Below, one piece after another: positions 50,991 to 61,104 of a DNA stretch of 64,000 nt. This stretch comes from Pseudomonas mosselii. Lineage in GTDB: Bacteria > Pseudomonadota > Gammaproteobacteria > Pseudomonadales > Pseudomonadaceae. The DNA lies in contig NZ_CP081966.1 of assembly GCF_019823065.1 (NCBI RefSeq), forward strand, positions 2,511,501 to 2,575,500, written 5' to 3'. The notes under the pieces are model-generated. The model was not told the DNA's origin, made no database searches, and saw nothing but the letters and a program-made list of their open reading frames with translations. Every line of letters starts with the position of its first letter. The stretch's first letter is position 1. Position numbers and translations under genes: made by a program.

Positions 50991-52411
50991 CGCCGGTTGT
51001 CGCTCCTGAGGTTATTGGTCGGCAGGCGGCAGCACAGCACCAGACCACCTGACTCATAGGCACGCGCATGCAGGTTGCCACCAAAGCCTTCGACAATACT
51101 TCGGCTCATCGACAGGCCAAGCCCAAGCCCCTCGGGCTTGCTGGTGATAAACGGGGTGAAGATCTCATCGAGGCGTTCAGCAGGGACACCGCATCCCTGA
51201 TCTGCCACTTCGATCTGCAGCCAATCGCCCTGGCGCTCTGCCGTGAGAAATATACGTGATGGTTGGCTGGAATGCTGCTCACGATTGGCTTCGATGGCGT
51301 TGCGCAGAAGGTTGAGCAGGACCTGCTCCAGCAGTACCCGGTCGGCGTTCACCCTCGGCAACTGCCCGCCCAGGCGTTGCTCGATACGCACCTGCGCGCC
51401 AGCCGCTTCCCAGGCGCACAGGCGCATGGCTTCCTCGATCACTTCGCCAATCTCCAGTGCCTGCAGCTGGCGTGGACCCTTGCGCAGGAAGGCGCGCAGG
51501 CGACGGATAACCTCGGCGGCATGGGTGGCCTGGGCGTTGATGCGCTGCAGCCCCTGCTCGACCCGGTCCCGCGCCTGGGGATCGTGCTCCAGGTTGCTCA
51601 GGTAGCGCAGGCTGGCATTGCTGTAGTTGAGCACCGCGGCCAGTGGCTGGTTGATCTCGTGGGCGATACCCGAGGCCAGCTCGCCCAGGGTGGCGACCCG
51701 GGCGCTGTGGGCCAGGGTTTCCTGGGCCTCGATGCGCAGAGTGATGTCGCGGGACACGGCGACGATCTCCACCACGGCGCCGGTGTAGGTCTCGCGGATC
51801 GCCCTGCAGGCGATTTCGAACCAGCGATAGCGGCCATCGGCATGCCGCACGCGACAGGTCATGGTGTGGTAGCCGTCCGCGTCCAGCGCGGTGCCGGCCT
51901 GCAGCAAGGCCTGGAGGCGCTCGCCCGGGTGCAGAAGACCACGCACGAGGCTGCCGCGCAGTTGTTCGGGCCACAGCCCGAGCAGGCGGAACGCGGCAGG
52001 GGTGGCATCGAGAAAGCGTCCGTCCGGGCTGTGCCGCGAGATCAGGTCGGTGGTGTTCTCGGTGATCAGCCGGTACAGCCTTCGCGCGCGACTGGCTTCG
52101 CGCTCGCCACCGCGTTCGGCGCTGGCGTCGCGGCAGCGCGCCAGTACCTGTTGGTGTTGGTCATCGGGAATGAAGGTCCAGAGCAGGATGCGCCCGTTGG
52201 CCTCGGCCTCGACCTCGCTGATGGCCCGGCCTTGCTTCAGGCTGGCGCGTACCAGCTCGACATGGTTGGCGGGCAGCCATTGCGCCAGGGGCGGCCCCTG
52301 GCGAACCAAGGCCTCGCAGGCAGGATTGAGCTGCACGGGGCTGGCGTCAGCGGCCAGCAGCAGGCTGGGTTGTGGGTCCAGGGCGAGCAGGGGAGAGCAG
52401 GTGGCGATCAC
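50987..52411 (-). CDS. PAS-domain sensor histidine kinase (FixL/DctB-like)
   Basis: This 474-residue kinase has no clear membrane helix, so it is probably cytoplasmic. A degenerate PAS-like region (1-95) is followed by a PAS/PAC domain (about 112-228; LITENTTDLISRHSPDGRFL, RYRWFEIACRAI). The HisKA domain has His251 (GIAHEINQPLAAVLNYSNA), and the ATPase has LLNLLRNAIEAN and GLGLGLSMSRS. It pairs with the overlapping response regulator. The divergent placement next to an acyl-CoA ligase suggests it senses the ligase substrate or a product; that is inference. Confidence 0.93.
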   Translation of the reverse strand: MIATCSPLLALDPQPSLLLAADASPVQLNPACEALVRQGPPLAQWLPANHVELVRASLKQGRAISEVEAEANGRILLWTFIPDDQHQQVLARCRDASAERGGEREASRARRLYRLITENTTDLISRHSPDGRFLDATPAAFRLLGLWPEQLRGSLVRGLLHPGERLQALLQAGTALDADGYHTMTCRVRHADGRYRWFEIACRAIRETYTGAVVEIVAVSRDITLRIEAQETLAHSARVATLGELASGIAHEINQPLAAVLNYSNASLRYLSNLEHDPQARDRVEQGLQRINAQATHAAEVIRRLRAFLRKGPRQLQALEIGEVIEEAMRLCAWEAAGAQVRIEQRLGGQLPRVNADRVLLEQVLLNLLRNAIEANREQHSSQPSRIFLTAERQGDWLQIEVADQGCGVPAERLDEIFTPFITSKPEGLGLGLSMSRSIVEGFGGNLHARAYESGGLVLCCRLPTNNLRSDNRR

Positions 52412-52592
52412 GATAAAAGGCTCTTTTATAGTAGTTTTACCATATTGCTATAGTCGATCTTCCAGATACGATAGCGGTTCGCGTAAAAAAGCGACAGGGA
52501 GGAAAACGCCTCCCACACCCTGATCAGAGCTAACAATCAGCCACCGGGGGCTTGCGCACAGCGCGCGCCTGCCTCCACTACAGGACCCGCGC

Positions 52593-54215
52593 ATGTCGAT
52601 ATTCTCCCAGGGCCTGATGCCCGCACCGGTCAACCACGTCGCCCTGACGCCACTCAGCTTCATCGAACGCACCGCCGCAGTGTATGGCCAGTACCCGGCC
52701 GTGATCCATGGCGCCATCCGCCGCGACTGGGCCGCAACCTATGCCCGTTGCCGGCGCCTGGCCAGTGCCCTGCAGGGCCGTGGCGTGGGTCGCGGCGACA
52801 CGGTGGCGGTGATGTTGCCGAACATTCCCGCCATGCTCGAAGCGCACTTCGGCGTGCCGATGATCGGCGCCGTGCTCAACACCCTCAACGTTCGCCTGGA
52901 CGCCGAGGCCATTGCCTTCATGCTGCGTCATGGTGAGGCCAAGGTGCTGATCGGTGATCGCGAGTTCCACGGCGTCATCAAGGACGCCCTGGCCTTGCTC
53001 GAACACCCACCTCTGGTGATTGATGTGGACGACCCGGAATATGGCGAAGGCCAGCCGGTCAGCGATCTGGACTACGAGGCCCTGCTGGCCGAAGGCGACC
53101 CCGAGTTCGCCTGGGAATGGCCCGAGGACGAATGGCAGGCGATCTCGCTCAACTACACCTCCGGCACCACCGGCAACCCCAAGGGCGTGGTCTATCACCA
53201 CCGTGGCGCCTACCTCAACGCCATCGGCAACCAGATGACCTGGGCCATGGGCCACCGCCCGGTGTACCTGTGGACCCTGCCGATGTTCCACTGCAACGGT
53301 TGGTGCTACCCCTGGACCATTACCGCCCTGGCCGGCACCCATGTGTTCCTGCGCCGGGTCGATCCGCAGAAAATCCTCACCCTGATTCGCGAGCACCGGG
53401 TCAGCCACCTGTGCGGCGCACCGATCGTGCTCAACGCCTTGGTCAACATGCCCGAGAGCGCCAAGGCCGCCATCGAGCACCCGGTTCAGGCGATGGTTGC
53501 CGGCGCGGCGCCACCGGCCAAGGTGATCGGCGCGGTTGAGGAGATGGGCATTCACATCACTCACACCTATGGTCTGACCGAGGTTTACGGCCCGGTGACG
53601 GTGTGCGCCTGGCACGCGCAATGGGATGCCTTGACCCTGGAAGAGCGGGCGCGGATCAAGTCGCGCCAGGGCGTGCGCTACCCGACCCTGGACGGCCTGA
53701 TGGTCGCCGACCCGCAGACCTTGGAACCGGTGCCGCGCGACGGCAATACCCTGGGCGAGATCTTCATGCGCGGCAATACGGTGATGAAGGGGTACCTGAA
53801 GAATCCCGAGGCCACCGCCGAGGCCTTCCGCGGCGGCTGGTTCCACACCGGTGACCTGGCGGTGTGGCATGCCGACGGCTACGTCGAGATCAAGGATCGA
53901 CTCAAGGACATCATCATTTCCGGCGGCGAAAACATCTCCACCATCGAGGTCGAGGACGTCCTGTACATGCATCCCGCCGTGCTCGAGGCCGCGGTGGTCG
54001 CCCGCCCCGACGAGAAATGGGGCGAGACGCCCTGCGCCTTCGTCACCCTCAAGAACGGCCACGGTGCCACCCGCGAAGGCGAGATCGTCGCCTGGTGTCG
54101 CGAACACCTGGCTGGCTTCAAGATGCCCAAGACCGTGGTGTTTGGCGAATTGCCCAAGACCAGTACCGGCAAGATCCAGAAGTACGTGCTGCGCGACCGC
54201 GCCCGGGCGCTCTGA
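52593..54215 (+). CDS. Acyl-CoA ligase, DmdB-like AMP-binding enzyme
   Basis: This 540-residue adenylate-forming ligase has motifs LNYTSGTTGNPKGVVYHHRG, YGLTE, WFHTGDLAVWHADGY and the C-terminal catalytic lysine in TSTGKIQKYVL. The overall sequence, including PMFHCNGWCYPW, places it in the branch with 3-methylmercaptopropionyl-CoA ligases (DmdB) and medium-chain acyl-CoA synthetases. With the adjacent dehydrogenase it would activate and then desaturate a carboxylic acid. Methylmercaptopropionate is possible given the ddd genes nearby, but short- or medium-chain fatty acids are equally compatible. Confidence 0.88.
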   Translation: MSIFSQGLMPAPVNHVALTPLSFIERTAAVYGQYPAVIHGAIRRDWAATYARCRRLASALQGRGVGRGDTVAVMLPNIPAMLEAHFGVPMIGAVLNTLNVRLDAEAIAFMLRHGEAKVLIGDREFHGVIKDALALLEHPPLVIDVDDPEYGEGQPVSDLDYEALLAEGDPEFAWEWPEDEWQAISLNYTSGTTGNPKGVVYHHRGAYLNAIGNQMTWAMGHRPVYLWTLPMFHCNGWCYPWTITALAGTHVFLRRVDPQKILTLIREHRVSHLCGAPIVLNALVNMPESAKAAIEHPVQAMVAGAAPPAKVIGAVEEMGIHITHTYGLTEVYGPVTVCAWHAQWDALTLEERARIKSRQGVRYPTLDGLMVADPQTLEPVPRDGNTLGEIFMRGNTVMKGYLKNPEATAEAFRGGWFHTGDLAVWHADGYVEIKDRLKDIIISGGENISTIEVEDVLYMHPAVLEAAVVARPDEKWGETPCAFVTLKNGHGATREGEIVAWCREHLAGFKMPKTVVFGELPKTSTGKIQKYVLRDRARAL

Positions 54216-54244
54216 GCGTTCAGCCACAGCGGCCAGTGCGGCCG

Positions 54245-54266
54245 CATCGCCGGCTTGCCGGCGATG
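54245..54266. repeat. REP-like hairpin between ligase and dehydrogenase genes
   Basis: CATCGCCGGC and GCCGGCGATG form a perfect 10-base stem around TT, followed by AGGCCGGG. It resembles the small extragenic palindromes common in P. putida. It sits in the 99-base gap between co-oriented genes, where it may adjust relative mRNA levels. Confidence 0.55.
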
Positions 54267-54314
54267 AGGCCGGGCCTGCCAACTCAAAACCCAAAGCCTA
54301 ACCGCGAGCCTGAG

Positions 54315-56084
<1,770 letters not shown>

Positions 56085-56105
56085 GGCGTGCTTGGAGTGG
56101 AAATT

Positions 56106-56150
56106 GCCAGCGTCCGGGTTGCCCTGAGGCAGGGCGACCCGGACGCTGGC
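56106..56150. terminator. Long inverted repeat after the acyl-CoA dehydrogenase gene
   Basis: A near-perfect stem of 21 bases (GCCAGCGTCCGGGTTGCCC and its complement, with one mismatch) encloses a three-base AGG loop. It starts 22 bases after the dehydrogenase stop, between it and the convergent integrase remnant. No T-run follows, so it may act as a strong hairpin terminator or mRNA stabiliser. Confidence 0.6.
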
Positions 56151-56213
56151 AGTGCGACTTAGAACGCCGTAACGGGCAAGGCCATGATACTGCTGGCGCC
56201 ATTGATGATCGTG

Positions 56214-57098
56214 TCATGCTGGCCGTGGATTGCTCTTGTCTAGGTGCCGCGTCTTGCTGACCACGTAGCGCCAGTCGGCGCTGATCAGATCGACATCCTC
56301 CCAGCGCATTTTGACAAGTTCGCCCGGGCGCACTGGCAGCATCACCAGCAGGCGCATTGCGGTGGTCACGCTGCTCGCATCTAGTTCATCCAGGCGCAAC
56401 AGGAACTGACCCAAATCTGCCGGTCGTTCGATCGCTGGATTGCTGGTGACTACGTGGCGGATCTTGAGCTCCTCGGTGTTGCTCAGCGCCACGTTGCGTT
56501 CCACCCAGCCCCTGCCTTCAGCGAAGCCGAGTACGGCGCGAATGATGGTGCGAACGCGCTTGGCCATGGCCATCGTCCGAGCACGGCGCAGCGTATTGAT
56601 GATCGAAGTGATGTGTTCAAGTCTGATCTCGGTGACTGGTTTTTCGCCGATGGCCGGCAAGATGTGATTGCGCAGTGCGCCGCGAAACCCTGCAATGGAC
56701 TTGCTGACCAAATCCGGAGATTTGAAATTCATCCACTCTTCGGCCACGTAGGCAAACGTACGCGCCTTGTTGAGCCATTGTGCCTCGATCTTGGCTTTTT
56801 TTGCTTTGAGTGGGTCGATGTGATTGGCCACGCTATTGCGCGCTGTCCGGGCGAGCTCACGGGCTTCCTTCAAGCCCACATCCGGATACCTGCCGATCAC
56901 GAATACGTTTTCCTTGCCGCGAAGACGGTACTTCAGTCGCCAGTGCCGGGAGGGTGACTTGCCAGGCTTGAGCGAGGCAAGCACCTGTAGATACAGACCC
57001 GGTACGTCGCCATCGGCGTACTTTCCTGGTGTGGTCAGCGAACGGATGAAGGCATCGCTGAGCTTTGGAAGGAAAGGAGGTGGTTTGTCGGGGGGCAT
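56214..57098 (-). pseudogene. Truncated P4-type tyrosine integrase
   Basis: This 294-residue frame has the N-terminal DUF4102 arm-binding domain (LSDAFIRSLTTPGKYADGDV, KYRLRGKENVFVIGRYPDVG), the core-binding SAM-like domain and the start of the catalytic domain with the first arginine (LPVRPGELVKMRWEDVDL). It stops after SADWRYVVSKTRHLDKSNPR, so the HxxR pair and the tyrosine nucleophile are missing; intact relatives have about 400 residues. It should be unable to recombine DNA. It points away from the LysR gene end, the usual layout for an integrase next to its attachment site. Confidence 0.88.
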
Positions 57099-57130
57099 GG
57101 TGTGGGGATATCTTTTTTAATCTGGGCTTG

Positions 57131-57160
57131 ATGTACCCCCGAGATACCCCCAGTCAAGCT
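57131..57160. repeat. Integrase arm-type sites (ACCCCC repeats), right side
   Basis: GTACCCCCG and ATACCCCCA lie in tandem 33 bases upstream of the integrase start. They match the array at 50103-50134 and probably bind the N-terminal DUF4102 domain. The AT-rich segment to 57240 separates them from the core. Confidence 0.5.
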
Positions 57161-57227
57161 GGAATTGAGTGGATTCTGACGGATGGCTATGGATGGAGAA
57201 TATTTCTAACTATATGAATTTAAAGGT

Positions 57228-57290
57228 TTTATGGCGCTTGGCGGAACTCGGTCAGAGACTGTCGGGGTCGCCGAAAAACATCTGAATCCG
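57228..57290. repeat. LysR 3'-end repeat, copy 3 (target gene end, attR)
   Basis: This is the native 3' end of the complete LysR gene (IQMFFGDPDSL-stop on the reverse strand) plus about 24 bases beyond the stop. Copy 1 at 39235 shares the part beyond the stop, and copy 2 at 50025 shares the coding part. The integrase gene and its arm sites lie immediately left. Confidence 0.65.
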
Positions 57291-58166
57291 CGAGCGTAAC
57301 CACCGTTCCGCCGGGTCATTGTCCTGCGCCCCGCGCCAGGCCATGTGCAGCTCGAAGCTGCGCACCTCCAGCGGCAGGTCTTCCGCGCGCAACCCACCCG
57401 CCGCGGTCAGCGCATCGGCGGTGTAGTCCGGCACCGTGGCGACGATATCGGTCCCCGCCAGCAAACTCCCCAATCCGTTGAACTGCGGCACCGCCAGCAC
57501 CACATGACGCTTGCGGCCGATCTCGTCCAGCGCCTCGTCGATGAACCCCGAGAGGTCGCCGGCGAATGACACCAGGGCATGGGGGCGGGCGCAGAAGTCA
57601 TCCAGGGTGATGCTGCCGGGCATGCTGTCGGCGCGTAGCAGCTTGGGCATGCTGCGGCGCAGCACCTTGCGCTTGGCGTTGGCGGGGAGTTCACTGGTGT
57701 AGCTCACGCCCACCGAGATCTCGCCCGAGGCCAGCAGGGTGGGCATCAGCAGGTAGTTGACCCGGCGCACCACCAGGACGATGCCGGGGGCTTCGGCGCG
57801 GATGCGCTTGAGCAGCTGCGGCAGCAGGGCGAATTCGGCGTCGTCCGACAGACCGATGCGGAACACCGCGTTGCTGGTCGCCGGGTCGAACTCGGCGGCG
57901 CGGCTGACGGCGGTGGAGATCGAGTCCAGCGCCGGCGACAGCAGGGCGAAGATCTCGTGGGCCCGTGCCGACGGTTCCATGCTGCGGCCGGTGCGCACGA
58001 ACAGCGGGTCGTCAAACAGGTTGCGCAGGCGCGAAAGCGCGGCGCTGATCGCCGGCTGGCCGAGGAACAGTTTCTCGGCGGCGCGGGTAACGCTGCGTTC
58101 GTGCATGAGCGTTTCGAACACGATCAACAGGTTGAGGTCTACGCGACGCAAGTCGTTACGATTCAT
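57252..58166 (-). CDS. LysR-family transcriptional regulator (island target gene)
   Basis: This 304-residue regulator has an N-terminal winged HTH (LNLLIVFETLMHERSVTRAA, FLGQPAISAALSRLRNLFDD) and a C-terminal effector domain resembling the NodD/LinR-like group. It is divergent from the quinone reductase/alcohol dehydrogenase gene, 207 bases away, and probably controls it. I chose ATG 58166 since LysR proteins start just before the HTH. Its last codons (FFGDPDSL) form the core of the repeated attachment sequence, so island integration leaves the gene intact. Confidence 0.92.
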   Translation of the reverse strand: MNRNDLRRVDLNLLIVFETLMHERSVTRAAEKLFLGQPAISAALSRLRNLFDDPLFVRTGRSMEPSARAHEIFALLSPALDSISTAVSRAAEFDPATSNAVFRIGLSDDAEFALLPQLLKRIRAEAPGIVLVVRRVNYLLMPTLLASGEISVGVSYTSELPANAKRKVLRRSMPKLLRADSMPGSITLDDFCARPHALVSFAGDLSGFIDEALDEIGRKRHVVLAVPQFNGLGSLLAGTDIVATVPDYTADALTAAGGLRAEDLPLEVRSFELHMAWRGAQDNDPAERWLRSRIQMFFGDPDSL

Positions 58167-58373
58167 TCGATGCGGCTCGCCAGAAGTGGGGCAGGGGTGA
58201 ATCTTAAGGCCAAAGGCTGGTACCCTGCACCGATTTCCGGGTGCCAATGCACAGAATTGTCAGGGGCCCAATCAATGACAGGCATGTCGACTATTAACAG
58301 CCACTGATGGTCCAACCGTGAAAGCCCGGATAAAGTCCGTGGTAATACGAGATTCACACAGGCGAGGTATGCG

Positions 58374-59396
58374 ATGTCCCGCATGATCCGTTTCCACAAG
58401 TTCGGCCAGGCCGATGTGCTCCGATGCGAGGAGCAGGCCGAACCGTCCCCGGCTGCAGGCGAGGTGCAGATCCGCGTCGAGGCGATCGGCGTCAGCTGGT
58501 ACGACGTGCTCTGGCGGCAGAACCTGGCGCCGTCCCAGGCGCGGCTGCCGGCCGGTATCGGCCACGAGATGGCCGGCGTGGTTACCGCCGTGGGCGAGGG
58601 TGTGGACGATATCGCGGTGGGCGATCGGGTCGCCAGCTTCCCGGCCACCAGCGCCAACGACCACCCGGTTTACGGCGACGTGATCGTCCTGCCGCGCAGC
58701 GCCATCACCCGTTACCCGGATGTGCTGACCCCGATTGAGGCCAGCGTGCACTACACGCCCCTGCTGATCGCCTATTTCGCCTACGTCGACCTGGCCCGGG
58801 CCAAGGCCGGGCAGACCGCGCTGGTCACCGATGCCAGCCACTGCGCGGGGCCGGCCTTCGTGCAACTGGGCAAGGCCCTGGGGTTGAAGGTGATCGCCGC
58901 CACCAAGGAGCCCGAGCAGCGCGAGTACCTGCTGGGGCTGGGCGCGGACAAGGTGATCGTCACCGAGGAACAGGACCTGCTGATGCAGATCGGCAAGTAC
59001 ACCGATGGGCGTGGCGTGGACATGGTCCTTGACGGCATGGGTGGCCCACAGATGTCACTGCTCGGCGATGTCCTGGCACCGCGTGGCAGCCTGGTGCTGT
59101 ACGGCCTGCAGGGCGGCAACCAGACGCCGTTCCCGGCCTGCGCGGCGTTCCAGAAAAACATCCAGTTCCATGTGCACTGCATCGGCAACTTCACCGGCAA
59201 GCCGGAGCTGGGCATCGCCCAGGACCAGGTGGCCCTGCAGCGTGCGTTGCGCGACATCAACCAGTTCACCGCCGACCAACTGCTGACGCCGCAGATCATC
59301 AAGGTGTATCCGTTCGAGCAGGTGGTCGAGGCGCACCGGCACATGGACGAATGTCCGTGTGGCGGGCGGGTGGTGCTGGACATGGGGACGCACTGA
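58374..59396 (+). CDS. Zinc-type alcohol dehydrogenase/quinone reductase family protein
   Basis: This 340-residue MDR-superfamily protein has an N-terminal GroES-like domain (EAIGVSWYDVLWRQNLAPSQ, GIGHEMAGVVTAVGEGVDDI). The Rossmann domain has the degenerate TALVTDASHCAGPAFVQLGK in place of GxGxxG. There are no catalytic or structural zinc cysteines, so it is of the quinone-oxidoreductase type using NADPH. CGAGG precedes the start. It is probably regulated by the divergent LysR protein. Confidence 0.88.
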   Translation: MSRMIRFHKFGQADVLRCEEQAEPSPAAGEVQIRVEAIGVSWYDVLWRQNLAPSQARLPAGIGHEMAGVVTAVGEGVDDIAVGDRVASFPATSANDHPVYGDVIVLPRSAITRYPDVLTPIEASVHYTPLLIAYFAYVDLARAKAGQTALVTDASHCAGPAFVQLGKALGLKVIAATKEPEQREYLLGLGADKVIVTEEQDLLMQIGKYTDGRGVDMVLDGMGGPQMSLLGDVLAPRGSLVLYGLQGGNQTPFPACAAFQKNIQFHVHCIGNFTGKPELGIAQDQVALQRALRDINQFTADQLLTPQIIKVYPFEQVVEAHRHMDECPCGGRVVLDMGTH

Positions 59397-59425
59397 TCGG
59401 GCGATGAAGAAGCTCTCAGGACATT

Positions 59426-59447
59426 CACGCTCCCGCAGGGGAGCGTG
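59426..59447 (+). terminator. Hairpin after the oxidoreductase gene
   Basis: CACGCTCCC and GGGAGCGTG form a nine-base stem 30 bases after the stop codon. No T-run follows directly. Confidence 0.5.
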
Positions 59448-59587
59448 CAGCCTGCAGGGCTGAGACATCAGCCAGTTTTTGCTAAATGTCCTACTGGGGT
59501 TTGGGAGGTTTCCTTCAAGCTCGGTTTGCTATTCATCTGCCAGAATCGGACTTCAACTCGAAGCCGTCAGGGAGATGGAGCGATAGC

Positions 59588-60988
59588 ATGACCGAGACTC
59601 ACGACCAAGCCATGCATTATGTCTACCAGCAAGTCCTGCAGCGCCTGCTGGAGCACATGACCCAGGCCCAGCGCGCCTCGGTGCAGCTGCTGGTCCAGCG
59701 ATTGCTGGTCGTCGCCGGCGGCCAGGAATACGTCGGTAACGTCCGGGTGCTGGTGCTGCACGGCGTTGACCGACGCAGCGCGCACCTGCTGGCCTGCCTG
59801 CGCGCCGCGCAGTTGAGCATCGCCCTGCGCCATGGTGCCACCTTCCGCCTGCGGGTGCTGGCGGCCCGTTTGCCAACCCTCGACGACACCGCCCTTGCCC
59901 TTCACGACCGCTGTTTCAGCGCGCTGTTCCTGCACGACGACCCGCGGGTAGAGCTACTGCGTGCGGATGGCGGGCGGCTCGGCCTGTTCGGCGCTCGCCA
60001 GGCCTGCTCGGCCGAACAACTGACCGAGACGGGCAACGCCTGGCTGCTGTTCGGTCATCTGGTCGGCGGTCAGCCGGACGCGCTGCTCGGTGCCAGGGGT
60101 TACCTGGAGCTGGCTAACGGCTTGGGCCAGGCACTGATGGAGGAGGCCGGCGAGCAGATCCTGATCAGCGCCGAGCCGTTCGCCCAACGCCATCGCCTGC
60201 TGGCCTGGGGGCGGCGCTGCCTGCGCCATACCGTGGAGGTGGCCCACGCTCTGACGCCCCACAATGTGCTGGCAGCGGGCCTTGAGCAGTTAGGCAAGGT
60301 GTTGGCCGATCCCTGGCAACCGCCGACTTCACCCGTGCTGCGCCAGCCTGGCGGCGAGCCGCGGCTGGTGATGGTTGAGGACCTGTTGCGCCACCCGGAC
60401 GACGGTGAGCTGCTGGACCGCATGCTCGGCCGGCAGGACGCCATGGGCAGGCACGCCCAGGGGCCGTCAGGGCTGTTCGATCCCTTGCCGTTGGCCCACC
60501 TGCATGGGCTCAAGGCGCAGTACCTGAATCAGCGCAGCTATCGCGAAGGCACGCAGGCGTTCTTCCAGCGTTTTGGCCAACCGTCGGTTGCCTGGCCACA
60601 GGGGCGGGCCTTGCGCAGCGAGGCACAGGCACGCCTGGCTGGCGCCTATGACGTGAACGAGGCGCAACTGGTCTGCCAGCTGTTCACCCCGTTCGAGGCG
60701 CAGGGGCACAACTTAGAGACCTTTGTGCTGCGCTGTCATCCAGGGATGCGTGTCGCGCTGCCGTATCTGCACCGCGCCTTGCAGGGGCTCCCTTGCCCGG
60801 AACCGGTTAGCCAGTGGCTGGTTGAAACCAGTGGCCTGCAGCTCACGCAACTGCGGGGGGTGTATGCTGGCACGCTCAGCCTCCACGCCCGGCGCCTGTT
60901 CCAGCTGTTGGGCCGGCGCGATCAGTGGTTGCGGCCCCTGTCAGCCAGCCCGAGCGGCGGCTTTGCGCCATTGCGCGCGGTCGATTAG
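59588..60988 (+). CDS. Conserved protein of unknown function beside the nuclease genes
   Basis: This 466-residue soluble protein (start MTETHDQAMHYVYQQVLQRL) is rich in leucine, arginine and histidine and mostly helical. It shows no P-loop, nuclease or HTH motif that I recognise. GGAG lies ten bases before the ATG. It precedes the VRR-NUC nuclease and the Fe-S helicase on the same strand with 116 bases between, so a role linked to DNA repair is suggested by context only. Confidence 0.7.
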   Translation: MTETHDQAMHYVYQQVLQRLLEHMTQAQRASVQLLVQRLLVVAGGQEYVGNVRVLVLHGVDRRSAHLLACLRAAQLSIALRHGATFRLRVLAARLPTLDDTALALHDRCFSALFLHDDPRVELLRADGGRLGLFGARQACSAEQLTETGNAWLLFGHLVGGQPDALLGARGYLELANGLGQALMEEAGEQILISAEPFAQRHRLLAWGRRCLRHTVEVAHALTPHNVLAAGLEQLGKVLADPWQPPTSPVLRQPGGEPRLVMVEDLLRHPDDGELLDRMLGRQDAMGRHAQGPSGLFDPLPLAHLHGLKAQYLNQRSYREGTQAFFQRFGQPSVAWPQGRALRSEAQARLAGAYDVNEAQLVCQLFTPFEAQGHNLETFVLRCHPGMRVALPYLHRALQGLPCPEPVSQWLVETSGLQLTQLRGVYAGTLSLHARRLFQLLGRRDQWLRPLSASPSGGFAPLRAVD

Positions 60989-61104
60989 TCCTGTTGTCGT
61001 GGCGAGCACGAGTACTGATCGCGTGACCGTCGATCCAGCGCGCTTGCCCACGACTGCGGTCTGTATGTATAACCAGTGCTTGTTCATCACACCCGACTTG
61101 CACC

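Noticed and set aside
51263..52453. Plus-strand 396-codon frame opposite the PAS histidine kinase
   Set aside because: Shadow of a kinase with complete H, N and G boxes.
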